Below the pieces are notes generated by a model. It saw only the letters and a program-made list of their open reading frames with translations, was not told the DNA's origin and did no database searches. DNA of 64,000 bases. Origin: DTU019 sp050949825 (GTDB lineage: Bacteria; Bacillota; Syntrophomonadia; Syntrophomonadales; Syntrophomonadaceae). The first letter of the stretch is position 1. Each line of letters opens with the position of its first letter. The translations under genes and the position numbers were made by a program. This document shows, in pieces, positions 1 to 8,785 of this stretch. Location of the stretch: contig JBMNGL010000007.1 in NCBI GenBank assembly GCA_050949825.1, forward strand, positions 372,001-436,000. Direction: 5' to 3'.

Positions 1-1
1 T

Positions 2-337
2 CTGCCCGAGCAGCATACTGATTTCATTTTTGCCATACTGGGTGAAGAACTGGGGTTTTTGGGAGCCATACTGGTTATTGCCCTGTTTCTGCTCTTTGCC
101 TGGCGGGGGTTCAAGATAGCCATCAATGCTCCCGACACCTTTGGCAGTCTACTGGCAGCTGGAATAACGGTGATGATAACCTTTCAAGCCGCGATCAACA
201 TTGGGGTGGTCAGCGGGGTGCTGCCCGTGACCGGAATTACCCTGCCCTTTATCAGCCATGGCGGCTCGTCTTTGTTATTTACCATGATTGGCGTAGGTTT
301 ACTGCTCAACATCTCCAGGTATAGTTCAAACCGCTGA
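2..337 (+). CDS. ftsW: Cell division lipid II polymerase FtsW, 3' part
   Basis: The window opens inside this gene; the last 111 codons are present. FtsW is a SEDS-family membrane glycosyltransferase that polymerises lipid II at the septum together with its class B penicillin-binding protein. The fragment begins LPEQHTDFIFAILGEELG, the periplasmic loop motif typical of FtsW/RodA/SpoVE, and later has VLPVTGITLPFISHGGSS, the family signature before the last membrane helix. Two or three hydrophobic helices are visible. It is 20 bp upstream of murG, the usual order, which favours FtsW over RodA; SpoVE cannot be excluded because it occupies the same position in Bacillus. Confidence 0.9.
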   Translation: MPEQHTDFIFAILGEELGFLGAILVIALFLLFAWRGFKIAINAPDTFGSLLAAGITVMITFQAAINIGVVSGVLPVTGITLPFISHGGSSLLFTMIGVGLLLNISRYSSNR

Positions 338-357
338 GGATAGGTGAGGTGACTTTT

Positions 358-1449
358 ATGAAAATGATTATTAGCGGTGGAGGCACCGGCGGACATATTT
401 ATCCGGCTCTGGCTATAGCTGAGGGAGTTCGTGAGCGCCTTCCCGATGCCAGGATTCTATATGTAGGTTCCCGGCGGGGTATGGAGAGCACCCTGGCCCC
501 GGAACGCGGCTACGATTATGCCGCAGTGGACATATCGGGCATTGACCGCTCCTCAATGTTGAAAGCCTCTCAATCCCTGGTCAAGTTTCCCAAGAGCTTT
601 TTTCAAGGTTGGGATATTATCAAGGAGTTTAAGCCGGATGTGGTGGTGGGAACGGGCGGATATGCTTCATTCCCGGTGGTGCTGGCCAGCACCTTTTTTT
701 CATGCCGCAGTTACATTCATGAACAAAACGCGCAGCCTGGACTGGCCAACCGCAATCTTGCCGGCCGGGTTGATTGCGTCATGCTTACCTTTGCGGAAGC
801 CGCCCCTTTTTTAAATGCAAAAAGGATAGAAATAACAGGATTGCCGGTTCGCAAGGCCATTACTACGGTTAATCGAGATAGAGCTTTATGCAAATGGGGA
901 TTTTCCCCGGGGATTTTTACCCTGGTGGTATTTGGAGGCAGCCAGGGGGCGGCCAGTATTAACAGGGCCATGTTGGGGTATTTGGAAAGAGATAGAGCAC
1001 AGCCTTCACAGGTGATCTGGATGACCGGGCATAATCAATACCCTGAACTGATGGAGCAGCTAAAAGGTTTGGAGATGGAGCGGAGCAAAGTCAAGCTGGT
1101 GGTAAAACCCTATTTGGAGCATATCGAAGATGCCCTGGCGGTAGCAGATCTGGCCGTGTGCCGGGCTGGGGCTGGTACCTTGAGTGAATTGGCGGTACTG
1201 GGCTTGGCGGCTATACTGGTGCCATATCCATATGCCAGTGATAACCATCAGGAAAAGAACGCTCGGGCCTTGCTGGAAAAAAAGGCAGCAGATATGATTA
1301 TTGATGAGTTCCTGGATGGGGATACTCTTTATGGGGAAATACAATTATTGCGTCATCAACCTGATATTTTGCGCCATATGGGCGCAAATATGAAAAAGGA
1401 GGCCAAGCCTAAAGCCCTGGAAGATATTCTGGATATCATCCTCTCCTAA
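358..1449 (+). CDS. murG: UDP-GlcNAc:undecaprenyl-PP-MurNAc-pentapeptide GlcNAc transferase MurG
   Basis: Peripheral membrane GT-B glycosyltransferase that turns lipid I into lipid II, the last cytoplasmic step of peptidoglycan synthesis. Residues 7-13 form the glycine-rich GGGTGGH loop that binds the lipid acceptor; HEQNAQPGLANR follows near residue 124, and the C-terminal half carries CRAGAGTLSELAVLG, the UDP-GlcNAc site. I use ATG 358 (363 aa) because AGGTGAGG at 342-349 is a well-spaced SD for it; an in-frame GTG at 349 lies inside that SD. It follows ftsW and precedes murC, as in many Firmicutes dcw clusters. Confidence 0.96.
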   Translation: MKMIISGGGTGGHIYPALAIAEGVRERLPDARILYVGSRRGMESTLAPERGYDYAAVDISGIDRSSMLKASQSLVKFPKSFFQGWDIIKEFKPDVVVGTGGYASFPVVLASTFFSCRSYIHEQNAQPGLANRNLAGRVDCVMLTFAEAAPFLNAKRIEITGLPVRKAITTVNRDRALCKWGFSPGIFTLVVFGGSQGAASINRAMLGYLERDRAQPSQVIWMTGHNQYPELMEQLKGLEMERSKVKLVVKPYLEHIEDALAVADLAVCRAGAGTLSELAVLGLAAILVPYPYASDNHQEKNARALLEKKAADMIIDEFLDGDTLYGEIQLLRHQPDILRHMGANMKKEAKPKALEDILDIILS

Positions 1450-1589
1450 ACCAGGGTCTATGTATGGGCCGGATACCTTGCTTATCTGCCTGGGAAGTGG
1501 ACAGGCTGCAGGAACAGAATGTAACCACTTTTATTAAAGATGCATACTATATGGTGAAGATATGAACAAAAAGGGAAGGAGATGAGGGA

Positions 1590-2960
1590 ATGACCGCCTC
1601 GTCGGTGCAATGGGTTCATATGGTTGGGATTGGAGGAGCCGGGATGAGCGGCATCGCCAGGGTACTGCTAGAGCAAGGGTTAAAAGTCAGTGGATCGGAT
1701 TTGCAGTGCAATGACGTAACCCGTAAATTGGCAGACCAGGGCGTAACTGTCTATCAAGGACATTCTTCATCCAACCTTAAGCCTGGAGTCGATCTGGTGG
1801 TGGCCTCTTCAGCTATTCCGAGCGACAACAATGAATTAACTGCCGCCCGTGAAAGAGGTATTTCCATCATTAAAAGAGGGCAAATGCTGGCCTACATTGT
1901 AAATGACCGCCAGGCCATTGCCGTAGCCGGTGCTCATGGCAAGACAACAACCACTTCCATGGTGTATAAAGCCTTGACCGGCGGGGGACTGGACCCGACC
2001 TTTATCCTGGGAGGAGAATTACAGGGCAGTCAGCTTGGCGCACACCTGGGCAGCAGCCCATTCTGTGTGGTGGAAGCCGACGAGAGCGACGCATCCTTCC
2101 TGGAATTACGACCCCATATCGCCGTTATTACCAATATTGAAGACGATCATATGGATTATTACGGTTCTATGGACAATATGCTGGCTGCCTTTCAGCGTTT
2201 TCTGGCTGGTGTAAAAGAGGATGGCTTTACATTAGTCTGTGGTGATGATGAGCAAGTACAGCGGCTTCTTGCACAAACAGTAGCCGCCAAAGTGGTCAGT
2301 TATGGAGAAAGCGCTGACAACGATTACTATTTCACCGACTGGAAAGCCCGGGGCATGGGATCCGAATGCCAGGTCTTTCATCAGGAGCAGCACCTGGGCA
2401 GTCTAAGCTTAGCGGTTCCGGGGCGGCACAATACCCTCAATGCCATGGCTGCGGTGGCAGTCGCCTCCGAGCTGGGGCTGGACTTTGCCCGCGCAGCGGG
2501 GGCTTTACATGAATTCAACGGTGCCAAACGCCGCTTTCATCTGGTTGGAAGGAAGAACCATATCGCCGTTATTGATGATTATGCCCACCACCCGACCGAA
2601 ATCAAAGCAACCATTGCAGCGGCCAGGCAGGGCCATAGCGGTAAACTTACCGTGATCTTTCAACCCCATCGGTTTACCCGCACCCGGTTAATGGGGGCAC
2701 GCCTGGGCGAAGCCTTGCTCGGGGCCGATACCATAATTATCACTGACATTTATTCGGCAGGCGAAGCCATGATTCCGGGAGTTACCTCCCAAATTGTTTA
2801 TGAAGCGGCCTCAAGATGCCATGCCAGGGTTTACTATGTGCCCGATCTGCAAGAAGCGATGGCCCTGGTTGCCGCTCAAGCCCAGCCCGGAGAGCTCATC
2901 ATCACCATGGGTGCCGGTGATGTTTGGAAGCTGGGCAGCGCCCTTTTAGAAAAGATATAA
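1590..2960 (+). CDS. murC: UDP-N-acetylmuramate--L-alanine ligase MurC
   Basis: Cytoplasmic ATP-dependent Mur ligase that adds the first amino acid (L-Ala) to UDP-MurNAc. The N-terminus has the MurC nucleotide-binding loop GIGGAGMSGIA, and AGAHGKTTTT near residue 111 is the Mur-ligase P-loop. The central domain contains EADESDASF and the C-terminal domain HHPTEIKAT. At 456 aa it is full length. ATG 1590 follows the SD AAGGAGATGAGG. About 140 bp separate it from murG, with no convincing gene between. murA follows within about 20 bp, so they are probably one transcript. Confidence 0.96.
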   Translation: MTASSVQWVHMVGIGGAGMSGIARVLLEQGLKVSGSDLQCNDVTRKLADQGVTVYQGHSSSNLKPGVDLVVASSAIPSDNNELTAARERGISIIKRGQMLAYIVNDRQAIAVAGAHGKTTTTSMVYKALTGGGLDPTFILGGELQGSQLGAHLGSSPFCVVEADESDASFLELRPHIAVITNIEDDHMDYYGSMDNMLAAFQRFLAGVKEDGFTLVCGDDEQVQRLLAQTVAAKVVSYGESADNDYYFTDWKARGMGSECQVFHQEQHLGSLSLAVPGRHNTLNAMAAVAVASELGLDFARAAGALHEFNGAKRRFHLVGRKNHIAVIDDYAHHPTEIKATIAAARQGHSGKLTVIFQPHRFTRTRLMGARLGEALLGADTIIITDIYSAGEAMIPGVTSQIVYEAASRCHARVYYVPDLQEAMALVAAQAQPGELIITMGAGDVWKLGSALLEKI

Positions 2961-2980
2961 ACCCCTGTGGAGGTGCTATA

Positions 2981-4246
2981 TTGGATAGTTTTTATATCAA
3001 GGGCGGCAACTCCCTGAACGGTCAGGTTCAGATCAGTGGCTCCAAAAATGCCACCCTGCCCATTATGGCCGCCAGCCTCATGGCGGCTGATGAAGTGGTA
3101 TTATGCGGTGTTCCGGACCTGGAAGACATTAATGTGATGTCAGATGTACTCAAATTATTGGGTGCGACAGTTTGCAGAGAAAAGGACGTATTAATAATTA
3201 ATACCCGTAATATGACCGGGGTAGAGCTGCCGGAATCCATGTCCAGACGGATGCGGGCTTCCAATCTGGTAATGGGCGCGCTGCTGGCCCGCTTTAAGAA
3301 GGCTGCAGTTGCCTATCCCGGCGGTTGTGCGATTGGCAGCCGCCCGATGGATCTTCATCTCAAGGGTTTTAGAGCTCTGGGTTATCAGATTATTGATGAA
3401 TGCGGAGTTATGGTGGGAGAAGGTCATAAGCCCAACGGGCATGAAACCTTGCTGGATTTCCCCAGTGTTGGGGCTACAGAAAATATCATGATGGCAGCGG
3501 CCCTGACCCCGGGTATAACCACCCTGCGCAACGCTGCCCGGGAACCGGAAATCATTGATCTGCAGAACTTCCTTAATCGCATGGGGGCCAGGATACGTGG
3601 CGCAGGGCTGGACACCATACGTATTGAAGGGGTGGAAAGGCTTCATGGGGTGGAACACACTGTGATTCCTGATCGTATTGAAGCCGGGACCTTCATGGTT
3701 GCTGCGGCAATTACCCAGGGGGATGTGATGATAGAAAACATTGTTTTGGAGCATATTCAATCCCTAATAGCCAAACTCCGGGAAATCGGCGTGGAAATCA
3801 CTTCCAACGGTTCATGGGTACGGGTTTCGGGCCATCAACCGTTGCGCAGTGCAGACATAAAAACCATGCCCTACCCGGGTTTTCCTACCGATATGCAGCC
3901 GCAGATGATGGCCTTGCTATCTATGGCAGCAGGAACCAGTATCATGGTGGAAACCATTTTTGAAAATCGCTTCATGCATGTTCATGAACTGAGAAGAATG
4001 GGTGCCGACATTAAAATTGAAGGTCGAGTAGCGATTATTAAAGGCAAAGACCACCTGGAAGGAACCGCTGTTGAAGCTACAGATTTACGTGCTGGAGCGG
4101 CCCTGGTTCTGGCCGGATTGTGTGCCCGGGGAGAAACCAGGGTGGGAAAACTGGAACACATTGATCGTGGTTATGCCCAATTTCATCAGAAATTGCAAAA
4201 TTTAGGCGCCCAGATAGATCGCAGAGCCGCACTTGAAAGCCGTTAA
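2981..4246 (+). CDS. murA: UDP-N-acetylglucosamine 1-carboxyvinyltransferase MurA
   Basis: Catalyses the first committed step of peptidoglycan synthesis, transfer of enolpyruvate from PEP to UDP-GlcNAc. Lys22 (in SGSKNATLP) and Cys116 (in YPGGCAIGSRP) are the conserved active-site residues; the Cys is the fosfomycin target. I take TTG 2981 as the start (421 aa, the normal length) because GGAGGTG at 2969-2975 precedes it and the protein then begins DSFYIKGGNSLNG like other MurA proteins; a longer frame to 2924 would overlap murC. Firmicutes often carry two MurA paralogues, and which one this is cannot be told from here. Confidence 0.95.
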   Translation: MDSFYIKGGNSLNGQVQISGSKNATLPIMAASLMAADEVVLCGVPDLEDINVMSDVLKLLGATVCREKDVLIINTRNMTGVELPESMSRRMRASNLVMGALLARFKKAAVAYPGGCAIGSRPMDLHLKGFRALGYQIIDECGVMVGEGHKPNGHETLLDFPSVGATENIMMAAALTPGITTLRNAAREPEIIDLQNFLNRMGARIRGAGLDTIRIEGVERLHGVEHTVIPDRIEAGTFMVAAAITQGDVMIENIVLEHIQSLIAKLREIGVEITSNGSWVRVSGHQPLRSADIKTMPYPGFPTDMQPQMMALLSMAAGTSIMVETIFENRFMHVHELRRMGADIKIEGRVAIIKGKDHLEGTAVEATDLRAGAALVLAGLCARGETRVGKLEHIDRGYAQFHQKLQNLGAQIDRRAALESR

Positions 4247-4290
4247 AACCAAAAGGAACAGACCTCGGGATGCCAACTCTGCAGGTGATT

Positions 4291-4313
4291 TTGTGAGTAG
4301 ATTCTGCTATAAT
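4291..4313 (+). promoter_or_regulatory. Candidate extended -10 promoter for ftsQ
   Basis: TGCTATAAT ends at 4313, a perfect sigma-A -10 hexamer with the TGn extension, about 32 bp before the ftsQ ATG. The -35 region is weak, as is usual for extended -10 promoters. It would allow ftsQ-DUF881-sbp-ftsA-ftsZ transcription independent of the mur genes. Confidence 0.5.
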
Positions 4314-4345
4314 CTATCACAGCAAATTAGGGGCAGAGGTATCAT

Positions 4346-5083
4346 ATGAAGAGTTCATGGTCGCGCCGTTTTATAATGATTATTGTTTTACTCCTGGTTG
4401 GCCTTCTCTCTATGTTTCTTTTTATGCATAGTTCTTTCTTCTATATTGACAAGATCACCGTGCAAGGGGCGGATAAGTTGGGAACCGAAGGGGTCATCCG
4501 GCTCTCCGGGCTTCGTCCTGGATTGAATATCTTTTCCGTTGATGGACATCAAATCAGTCAGGCCTTGCAAGTGCACCCCATGGTGAGGACAGTCAAGGTA
4601 AACAGACATCTGCCCAGACACCTTGAAATAGTGGTCACTGAACGCCAGGCCTGGGCATTAATGACTTACCGGGGAGCATTTTTGTGCATTGATCCGGAAG
4701 GCATTTATATTGACAAGTTAAGTAATTTTTCCGCTGATCAGTATTGTATAATTACTATGGACCGCGAACCCGAGCAGGTGGTTTTGGGACAGGCAGTGGA
4801 TCCGGAAGCAACCGGCGCCATTCGGAAGATATGGGAAGCGATTCCAGCCGAAAATCGCAATTATATATCCGATTACCATTATGAGCATGGCAACAAGCAA
4901 GTGGTCTTGCATACCAACCGGGGAACCGAGATTCTTTTCGGTGATCTGGATCGCCTGGAAGAAAAGGTGCAGTCCTTGCTGCAGATATTGAATATAGAAA
5001 AGGATTATGCTCAAACAGGACAAGCTACTCTGCGCTACGTTGACTTGCGGTACAAAGGCCAACCGGTGGTTAAGACCAACTAG
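4346..5083 (+). CDS. ftsQ: Cell division protein FtsQ/DivIB
   Basis: Bitopic divisome protein that links early and late division proteins (FtsL, FtsB/DivIC). It has a short cytoplasmic N-terminus, one transmembrane helix at about residues 8-30, then a POTRA-like domain (IDKITVQGADKLGTEGVIR) and a beta domain with RHLPRHLEIVVTERQAWAL. 245 aa is normal for Firmicutes. The SD GGCAGAGG lies 7-8 nt before ATG 4346. Position between murA and ftsA fits the dcw order. Confidence 0.9.
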   Translation: MKSSWSRRFIMIIVLLLVGLLSMFLFMHSSFFYIDKITVQGADKLGTEGVIRLSGLRPGLNIFSVDGHQISQALQVHPMVRTVKVNRHLPRHLEIVVTERQAWALMTYRGAFLCIDPEGIYIDKLSNFSADQYCIITMDREPEQVVLGQAVDPEATGAIRKIWEAIPAENRNYISDYHYEHGNKQVVLHTNRGTEILFGDLDRLEEKVQSLLQILNIEKDYAQTGQATLRYVDLRYKGQPVVKTN

Positions 5084-5113
5084 ATTGGTTAATTAAGAAA
5101 AGGTGATGTTAAT

Positions 5114-5833
5114 ATGCGCACCCGCAGCGCCCAGGTAACCATTGCCGTGGTATGCCTGATTTTAGGGGTTTTACTGGCCATACAATTTAAGACCCAGAAA
5201 AATATAAATGAAACCTTGATGCCAGGTCGGCTGGAAGAACTGAGCCAGAGGCTTATCGAGGTAACCAAGCAACGGGATGCATTGGCGGAAGAAACAGAGT
5301 CCCTGCGTGAGAAGCTGCAAAACATCCGCCAGGACAACCAGGCTATGGCTGATTTGCAGGATGAGGTAATGAAGGCTAACATGGCAGCAGGGATGATCGC
5401 TGTAACCGGCCCGGGTATTATGATAACCTTAAATGACAGCAATCGCAACATACAGACGGGGGAAAACCCCAACTATGCAATTGTACATGATTACGATTTA
5501 TTGACCCTGGTTAATGAGTTGCGGGCTTCGGGGGCAGAGGCCATTGCCATCAATGACGAGCGCTTGACAGCGGTATCAGAAATCCGCTGTGCAGGGACCC
5601 TTATTCTGGTTAACTGGGTTCGCATCGGGCCGCCCTATGTGATCAAAGCCATCGGAGACCCGGAGATGCTGATGAGCGGACTTAACATCCGCGGCGGCCA
5701 TATGGAAACCCTCAAATATTTGGGCTTGCAGACCAGTGTGCAGAAGGTTGATAATTTGGAACTGCCTGCCTTTAATGGTTCTATGAAATTCACCCATGCT
5801 GTACCAGTAGTTGATTTGAAGGCGAGGCAGTAA
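5114..5833 (+). CDS. DUF881 family membrane-anchored coiled-coil protein (YlxW/YlxX-like)
   Basis: 239 aa, with an N-terminal transmembrane helix (about residues 8-25), a charged coiled-coil region (about 35-90) and a C-terminal alpha/beta domain including GPGIMITLNDS and INDERLTAVSEIRC, typical of DUF881. Proteins of this family lie between ftsQ and ftsA/ftsZ in many sporulating Firmicutes; the molecular function is not established. SD AAAGGTGATG precedes ATG 5114. The stop is directly followed by the next gene (1 nt gap), which suggests translational coupling. Confidence 0.85.
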   Translation: MRTRSAQVTIAVVCLILGVLLAIQFKTQKNINETLMPGRLEELSQRLIEVTKQRDALAEETESLREKLQNIRQDNQAMADLQDEVMKANMAAGMIAVTGPGIMITLNDSNRNIQTGENPNYAIVHDYDLLTLVNELRASGAEAIAINDERLTAVSEIRCAGTLILVNWVRIGPPYVIKAIGDPEMLMSGLNIRGGHMETLKYLGLQTSVQKVDNLELPAFNGSMKFTHAVPVVDLKARQ

Positions 5834-5834
5834 G

Positions 5835-6170
5835 ATGTGGCTGGTCATCATTTTCTGTTTATTAATAGGTTTATTCATCGGATTTCAGGTGCCGGTCTTA
5901 TTTCCCGTTCTATATGCAAAATATATGTCTATAGCCATCCTGGCGGCGCTGGACTCCCTATTTGGTGGCATCCGCGCCTATATGGAGGACGGCTTCGACA
6001 GCACCATTTTTGTTACCGGATTTGTAGTTAATGCTTTGTTAGCCGCGGGTTTGGCCTATCTGGGGGACCGCCTGGGGGTCGATTTATATCTGGCTGCAGT
6101 CTTGGTCTTTGGAGTGCGATTGTTCCAAAATCTGGCGATAATTCGTCGATATCTAATGAAAAAATATTAG
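5835..6170 (+). CDS. sbp: Small basic membrane protein Sbp (DUF1290)
   Basis: 111 aa, very hydrophobic, with three predicted membrane helices and the conserved stretch AALDSLFGGIRAYMEDGFD that identifies the DUF1290/small basic protein family. It accompanies ftsA and ftsZ in Firmicutes and Actinobacteria; the role is unknown, though the position implies envelope or division. The start is 1 nt after the DUF881 stop, so translation is probably coupled. Confidence 0.87.
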   Translation: MWLVIIFCLLIGLFIGFQVPVLFPVLYAKYMSIAILAALDSLFGGIRAYMEDGFDSTIFVTGFVVNALLAAGLAYLGDRLGVDLYLAAVLVFGVRLFQNLAIIRRYLMKKY

Positions 6171-6239
6171 ACTTAAATAAAGGGATATTCAGGATTTTGT
6201 GGTATTTCTATGTATGTATGAAAGTAAGGGGGAATCACT

Positions 6240-7457
6240 ATTAAAAATCGCCATATAGTGGTTGCCCTCGATGTAGGGAGCCACACTATCAAAGCAGGCA
6301 TGGCTGAAGTCCATGGCCTGGAGAGAATAAACGTTTTAGGCATTTCCTCCCTTCCCGCCCAGGGGATAAAAAGGGGTCATATTGTAGATATCGAGGTTGC
6401 GGCTCGGGGCATGGAAGAGGTTTTGAATGCTCTGGAAAGGCTGACCGGTGTTGAGATACACGGGGCTGCCATAGGCTTTTCCGGGACTAGCCTGTCAACC
6501 TTCAATAACCACACCGTGGTAGCAGTAGGAACCCCCAGCTATGAGATTTCCCAGGATGATAAGAACCGGGTCCTGCAATCGGCGCAGACCATATCCCTCC
6601 CGCCAGATAAAGGTATTGTGCAGATTGTTGAACGCCAATATATTATAGACGGTTATGATGGGGTAAAAGAACCGTTAGGTATGGTGGGAAGCCGCCTGGA
6701 AGCAGAGATTACAATTGTTATTGCGGCCATTGCTGCGGTGCAGAATTTACAACGCAGCGCTGATCGGGTTAATCTGGAGGTAGAGGGATTAATATTTAAT
6801 CCCCTGTTGAGTTCCGAGGCAGTTCTGACACCGACCGAAATGGAGATGGGTGTGGCTTTAGTTGATATAGGCGGCGGAACCATTGATGTCAGTGTTTTTG
6901 AAGGGGGTAACCTGTTGTGTTCCTCAGTGTTGCCACTGGGTGGGGAGCATATCACCAAAGACCTGGCGATCATCCTAAAGACTTCTCTGGAAGAAGCCAG
7001 GATAATCAAGGAGTGTAGTACTGTTAAGCAAGAGGCAGGCGAGGACCAAGTAGAGATTAAGGATGGACAAGGTCAAGAAGGCCGCCAGGTATCTCAGCAA
7101 CTAATCACAGAAATCATTTCGGCACGGGTTCTGGAAATTGCCGAAATGGTGTATGCTGAATTAGTACAGTCGGGTCTTATTCATCGCATACCAGCCGGTA
7201 TGGTGCTGACCGGAGGCGGTGCAGAACTAATCGGTATAACGGAGAAATTTGAAGAGTATCTGGACATGCCGGTGCGACTGGGTTTGCCAAAAAAGGTTTT
7301 AGGCTTGGCCAGCGAATACCAACGGCCCTGCTACAGTGCCATTGTGGGTGGATTAATCATTTCTGCCCGGCACAATCAACCGCCTATTGAAAACAAACGC
7401 GGCCTGTCAATATTATTGGACAGGATGAGCGATTGGTATAGGGATTTTTTTAGGTAA
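6240..7457 (+). CDS. ftsA: Cell division protein FtsA (probable ATT start)
   Basis: Actin-like ATPase that tethers FtsZ filaments to the membrane. Visible are the phosphate-1 loop VALDVGSHTIKAG, LVDIGGGTIDVSVFEGG (phosphate 2), a C-terminal VLTGGGAELIGI (adenosine motif), and a C-terminal amphipathic helix LSILLDRMSDWYRDFFR for membrane binding. The first ATG/GTG/TTG in frame is GTG 6258, but starting there removes most of the first beta strand and leaves 25 nt to the SD. The SD AAGGGGG (6226-6232) is spaced 7 nt from ATT 6240, which would give (M)KNRHIVVALDVGS, a normal FtsA N-terminus. An in-frame TAA at 6225 rules out earlier starts. With ATT the protein is 405 aa. Confidence 0.93.
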   Translation: MKNRHIVVALDVGSHTIKAGMAEVHGLERINVLGISSLPAQGIKRGHIVDIEVAARGMEEVLNALERLTGVEIHGAAIGFSGTSLSTFNNHTVVAVGTPSYEISQDDKNRVLQSAQTISLPPDKGIVQIVERQYIIDGYDGVKEPLGMVGSRLEAEITIVIAAIAAVQNLQRSADRVNLEVEGLIFNPLLSSEAVLTPTEMEMGVALVDIGGGTIDVSVFEGGNLLCSSVLPLGGEHITKDLAIILKTSLEEARIIKECSTVKQEAGEDQVEIKDGQGQEGRQVSQQLITEIISARVLEIAEMVYAELVQSGLIHRIPAGMVLTGGGAELIGITEKFEEYLDMPVRLGLPKKVLGLASEYQRPCYSAIVGGLIISARHNQPPIENKRGLSILLDRMSDWYRDFFR

Positions 7458-7477
7458 AGGGCAGAGGAGGTTATTGA

Positions 7478-8557
7478 ATGCCATTGGATTTTGACGTAGA
7501 AATGCAACAGTTTGCAGACATTAAAGTCATAGGGATCGGCGGAGGCGGAAATAATGCCATTAATCGTATGATTGAAGCCGGTTTAAAAGGGGTTGAATTT
7601 TTAGCGGTCAATACTGATTCCCAGGCTTTGTGGATTTCCAAAGCAGACAAGAAGATACAGGTAGGGGAAAAGCTGACCAAAGGCCTGGGTGCAGGAGCCG
7701 ATCCGGAAATTGGCCTCAAAGCTGCCGAAGAGAATGCTGATGAAATTAAACGGGCCCTGCAAGGCGCCGACATGGTTTTTGTCACTGCCGGCATGGGGGG
7801 CGGCACCGGCACCGGTGGGGCGCCGGTAATTGCCAGGATTGCCCGGGAGTTGGGGGCGCTTACCGTTGGTGTGGTCACCCGGCCGTTTACATTTGAGGGC
7901 CGCAAGCGCAATATGCAGGCCGAAAGCGGCATACAAACCCTGCGTGAAGAGGTCGACAGCCTGATTACCATCCCCAATGACCGCCTCTTGCAGGTGGTGG
8001 AGAAAAACACCGCATTTAATGATGCCTTCCGTATCGCCGATGATATTCTTCGTCAAGGTGTGCAAGGCATCTCTGATCTGATCGCTGTCCCCGGGGTTAT
8101 AAACTGTGACTTTGCCGATGTTAAAACCGTTATGAAAAACACTGGCTCGGCATTAATGGGTATAGGTACCGCCAAAGGGGAAAACCGTGCTGCCGAGGCA
8201 GCGCGGTTGGCTATTTCCAGCCCCTTGCTGGAAACATCCATTGATGGCGCCAAAGGGGTATTGTTTAACATCAGCGGGGGAGCCGATTTAACCCTGTTCG
8301 AGATCTATGAAGCGGCTGAAATCATTCATCAGGCGGTTGATGCTGAAGCCAATATCATCTTTGGCGCCAATATCAATGAGAGCCTGGAAGACGAGGTCCG
8401 CGTTACTGTCATTGCCACCGGATTCGCAACCTATAAACCCCGACTGGGTGAAACCTCCAAAGGAAGAGGCATTGATGCCCCGCCTACTTTTGCCGAAAAA
8501 GGTGATCTGGAAATTCCGCCTTTTTTACGCAATCGCAAACGGTCTGACAATAGATAG
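7478..8557 (+). CDS. ftsZ: Cell division protein FtsZ
   Basis: Tubulin-like GTPase that forms the Z-ring. The GTP-binding tubulin signature GGGTGTGGAP is near residues 107-116; GIGGGGNNAINRM lies at about residues 19-31, and NTDSQAL and the T7 loop region GVINCDFADVKTVM are present. The C-terminus IPPFLRNRKRSDNR is the conserved tail that binds FtsA and SepF. 359 aa is typical. The SD GAGGAGG precedes ATG 7478, 20 bp after ftsA. Confidence 0.98.
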   Translation: MPLDFDVEMQQFADIKVIGIGGGGNNAINRMIEAGLKGVEFLAVNTDSQALWISKADKKIQVGEKLTKGLGAGADPEIGLKAAEENADEIKRALQGADMVFVTAGMGGGTGTGGAPVIARIARELGALTVGVVTRPFTFEGRKRNMQAESGIQTLREEVDSLITIPNDRLLQVVEKNTAFNDAFRIADDILRQGVQGISDLIAVPGVINCDFADVKTVMKNTGSALMGIGTAKGENRAAEAARLAISSPLLETSIDGAKGVLFNISGGADLTLFEIYEAAEIIHQAVDAEANIIFGANINESLEDEVRVTVIATGFATYKPRLGETSKGRGIDAPPTFAEKGDLEIPPFLRNRKRSDNR

Positions 8558-8603
8558 TTCATATGCTCTGCCCTGATCCGAAACAAGGGAATCTCATAGG
8601 AGC

Positions 8604-8664
8604 CCGGCACGGTTGTTTTGCCTCGTCAGGGAGGTAGAACAACTGTTGCCGGTCCTGCTTTTTA
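8604..8664 (+). terminator. Stem-loop with T-run downstream of ftsZ
   Basis: CCGGCA at 8604-8609 pairs with TGCCGG at 8647-8652, continuing with eight more pairs (8610-8617 with 8638-8645, one G-U and one bulged base). An inner CCTC/GAGG hairpin closes at 8621-8634. CTTTTTAT follows. It is longer and more elaborate than a minimal intrinsic terminator, so it may be a structured RNA, but its position 47 bp past the ftsZ stop fits termination. Confidence 0.55.
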
Positions 8665-8688
8665 TATCGTCTAAAGCTCTGCAGGTTA

Positions 8689-8728
8689 ATAACCGGGAAG
8701 GTGAATTCCCGGTTATTTGTTTTTTATT
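8689..8728 (+). terminator. Rho-independent terminator between ftsZ and spoIIGA
   Basis: A perfect 11-bp stem: ATAACCGGGAA (8689-8699) with TTCCCGGTTAT (8706-8716), a 6-nt loop, then TTGTTTTTTATT. This is a canonical intrinsic terminator and the second one after ftsZ. Confidence 0.85.
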
Positions 8729-8785
8729 AGGATAAAAATACGGACCGTTGCACATTAAATCCAACAAATTATGTTCATCTTGTTC

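Noticed and set aside
1464..1565. 33-codon open frame between murG and murC
   Set aside because: No SD; the translated sequence resembles neither MurB nor another known protein. I considered a murB remnant and saw no MurB motif.
3191..3760. 189-codon antisense frame within murA
   Set aside because: Shadow of a conserved gene, no ribosome site and atypical amino acid composition.
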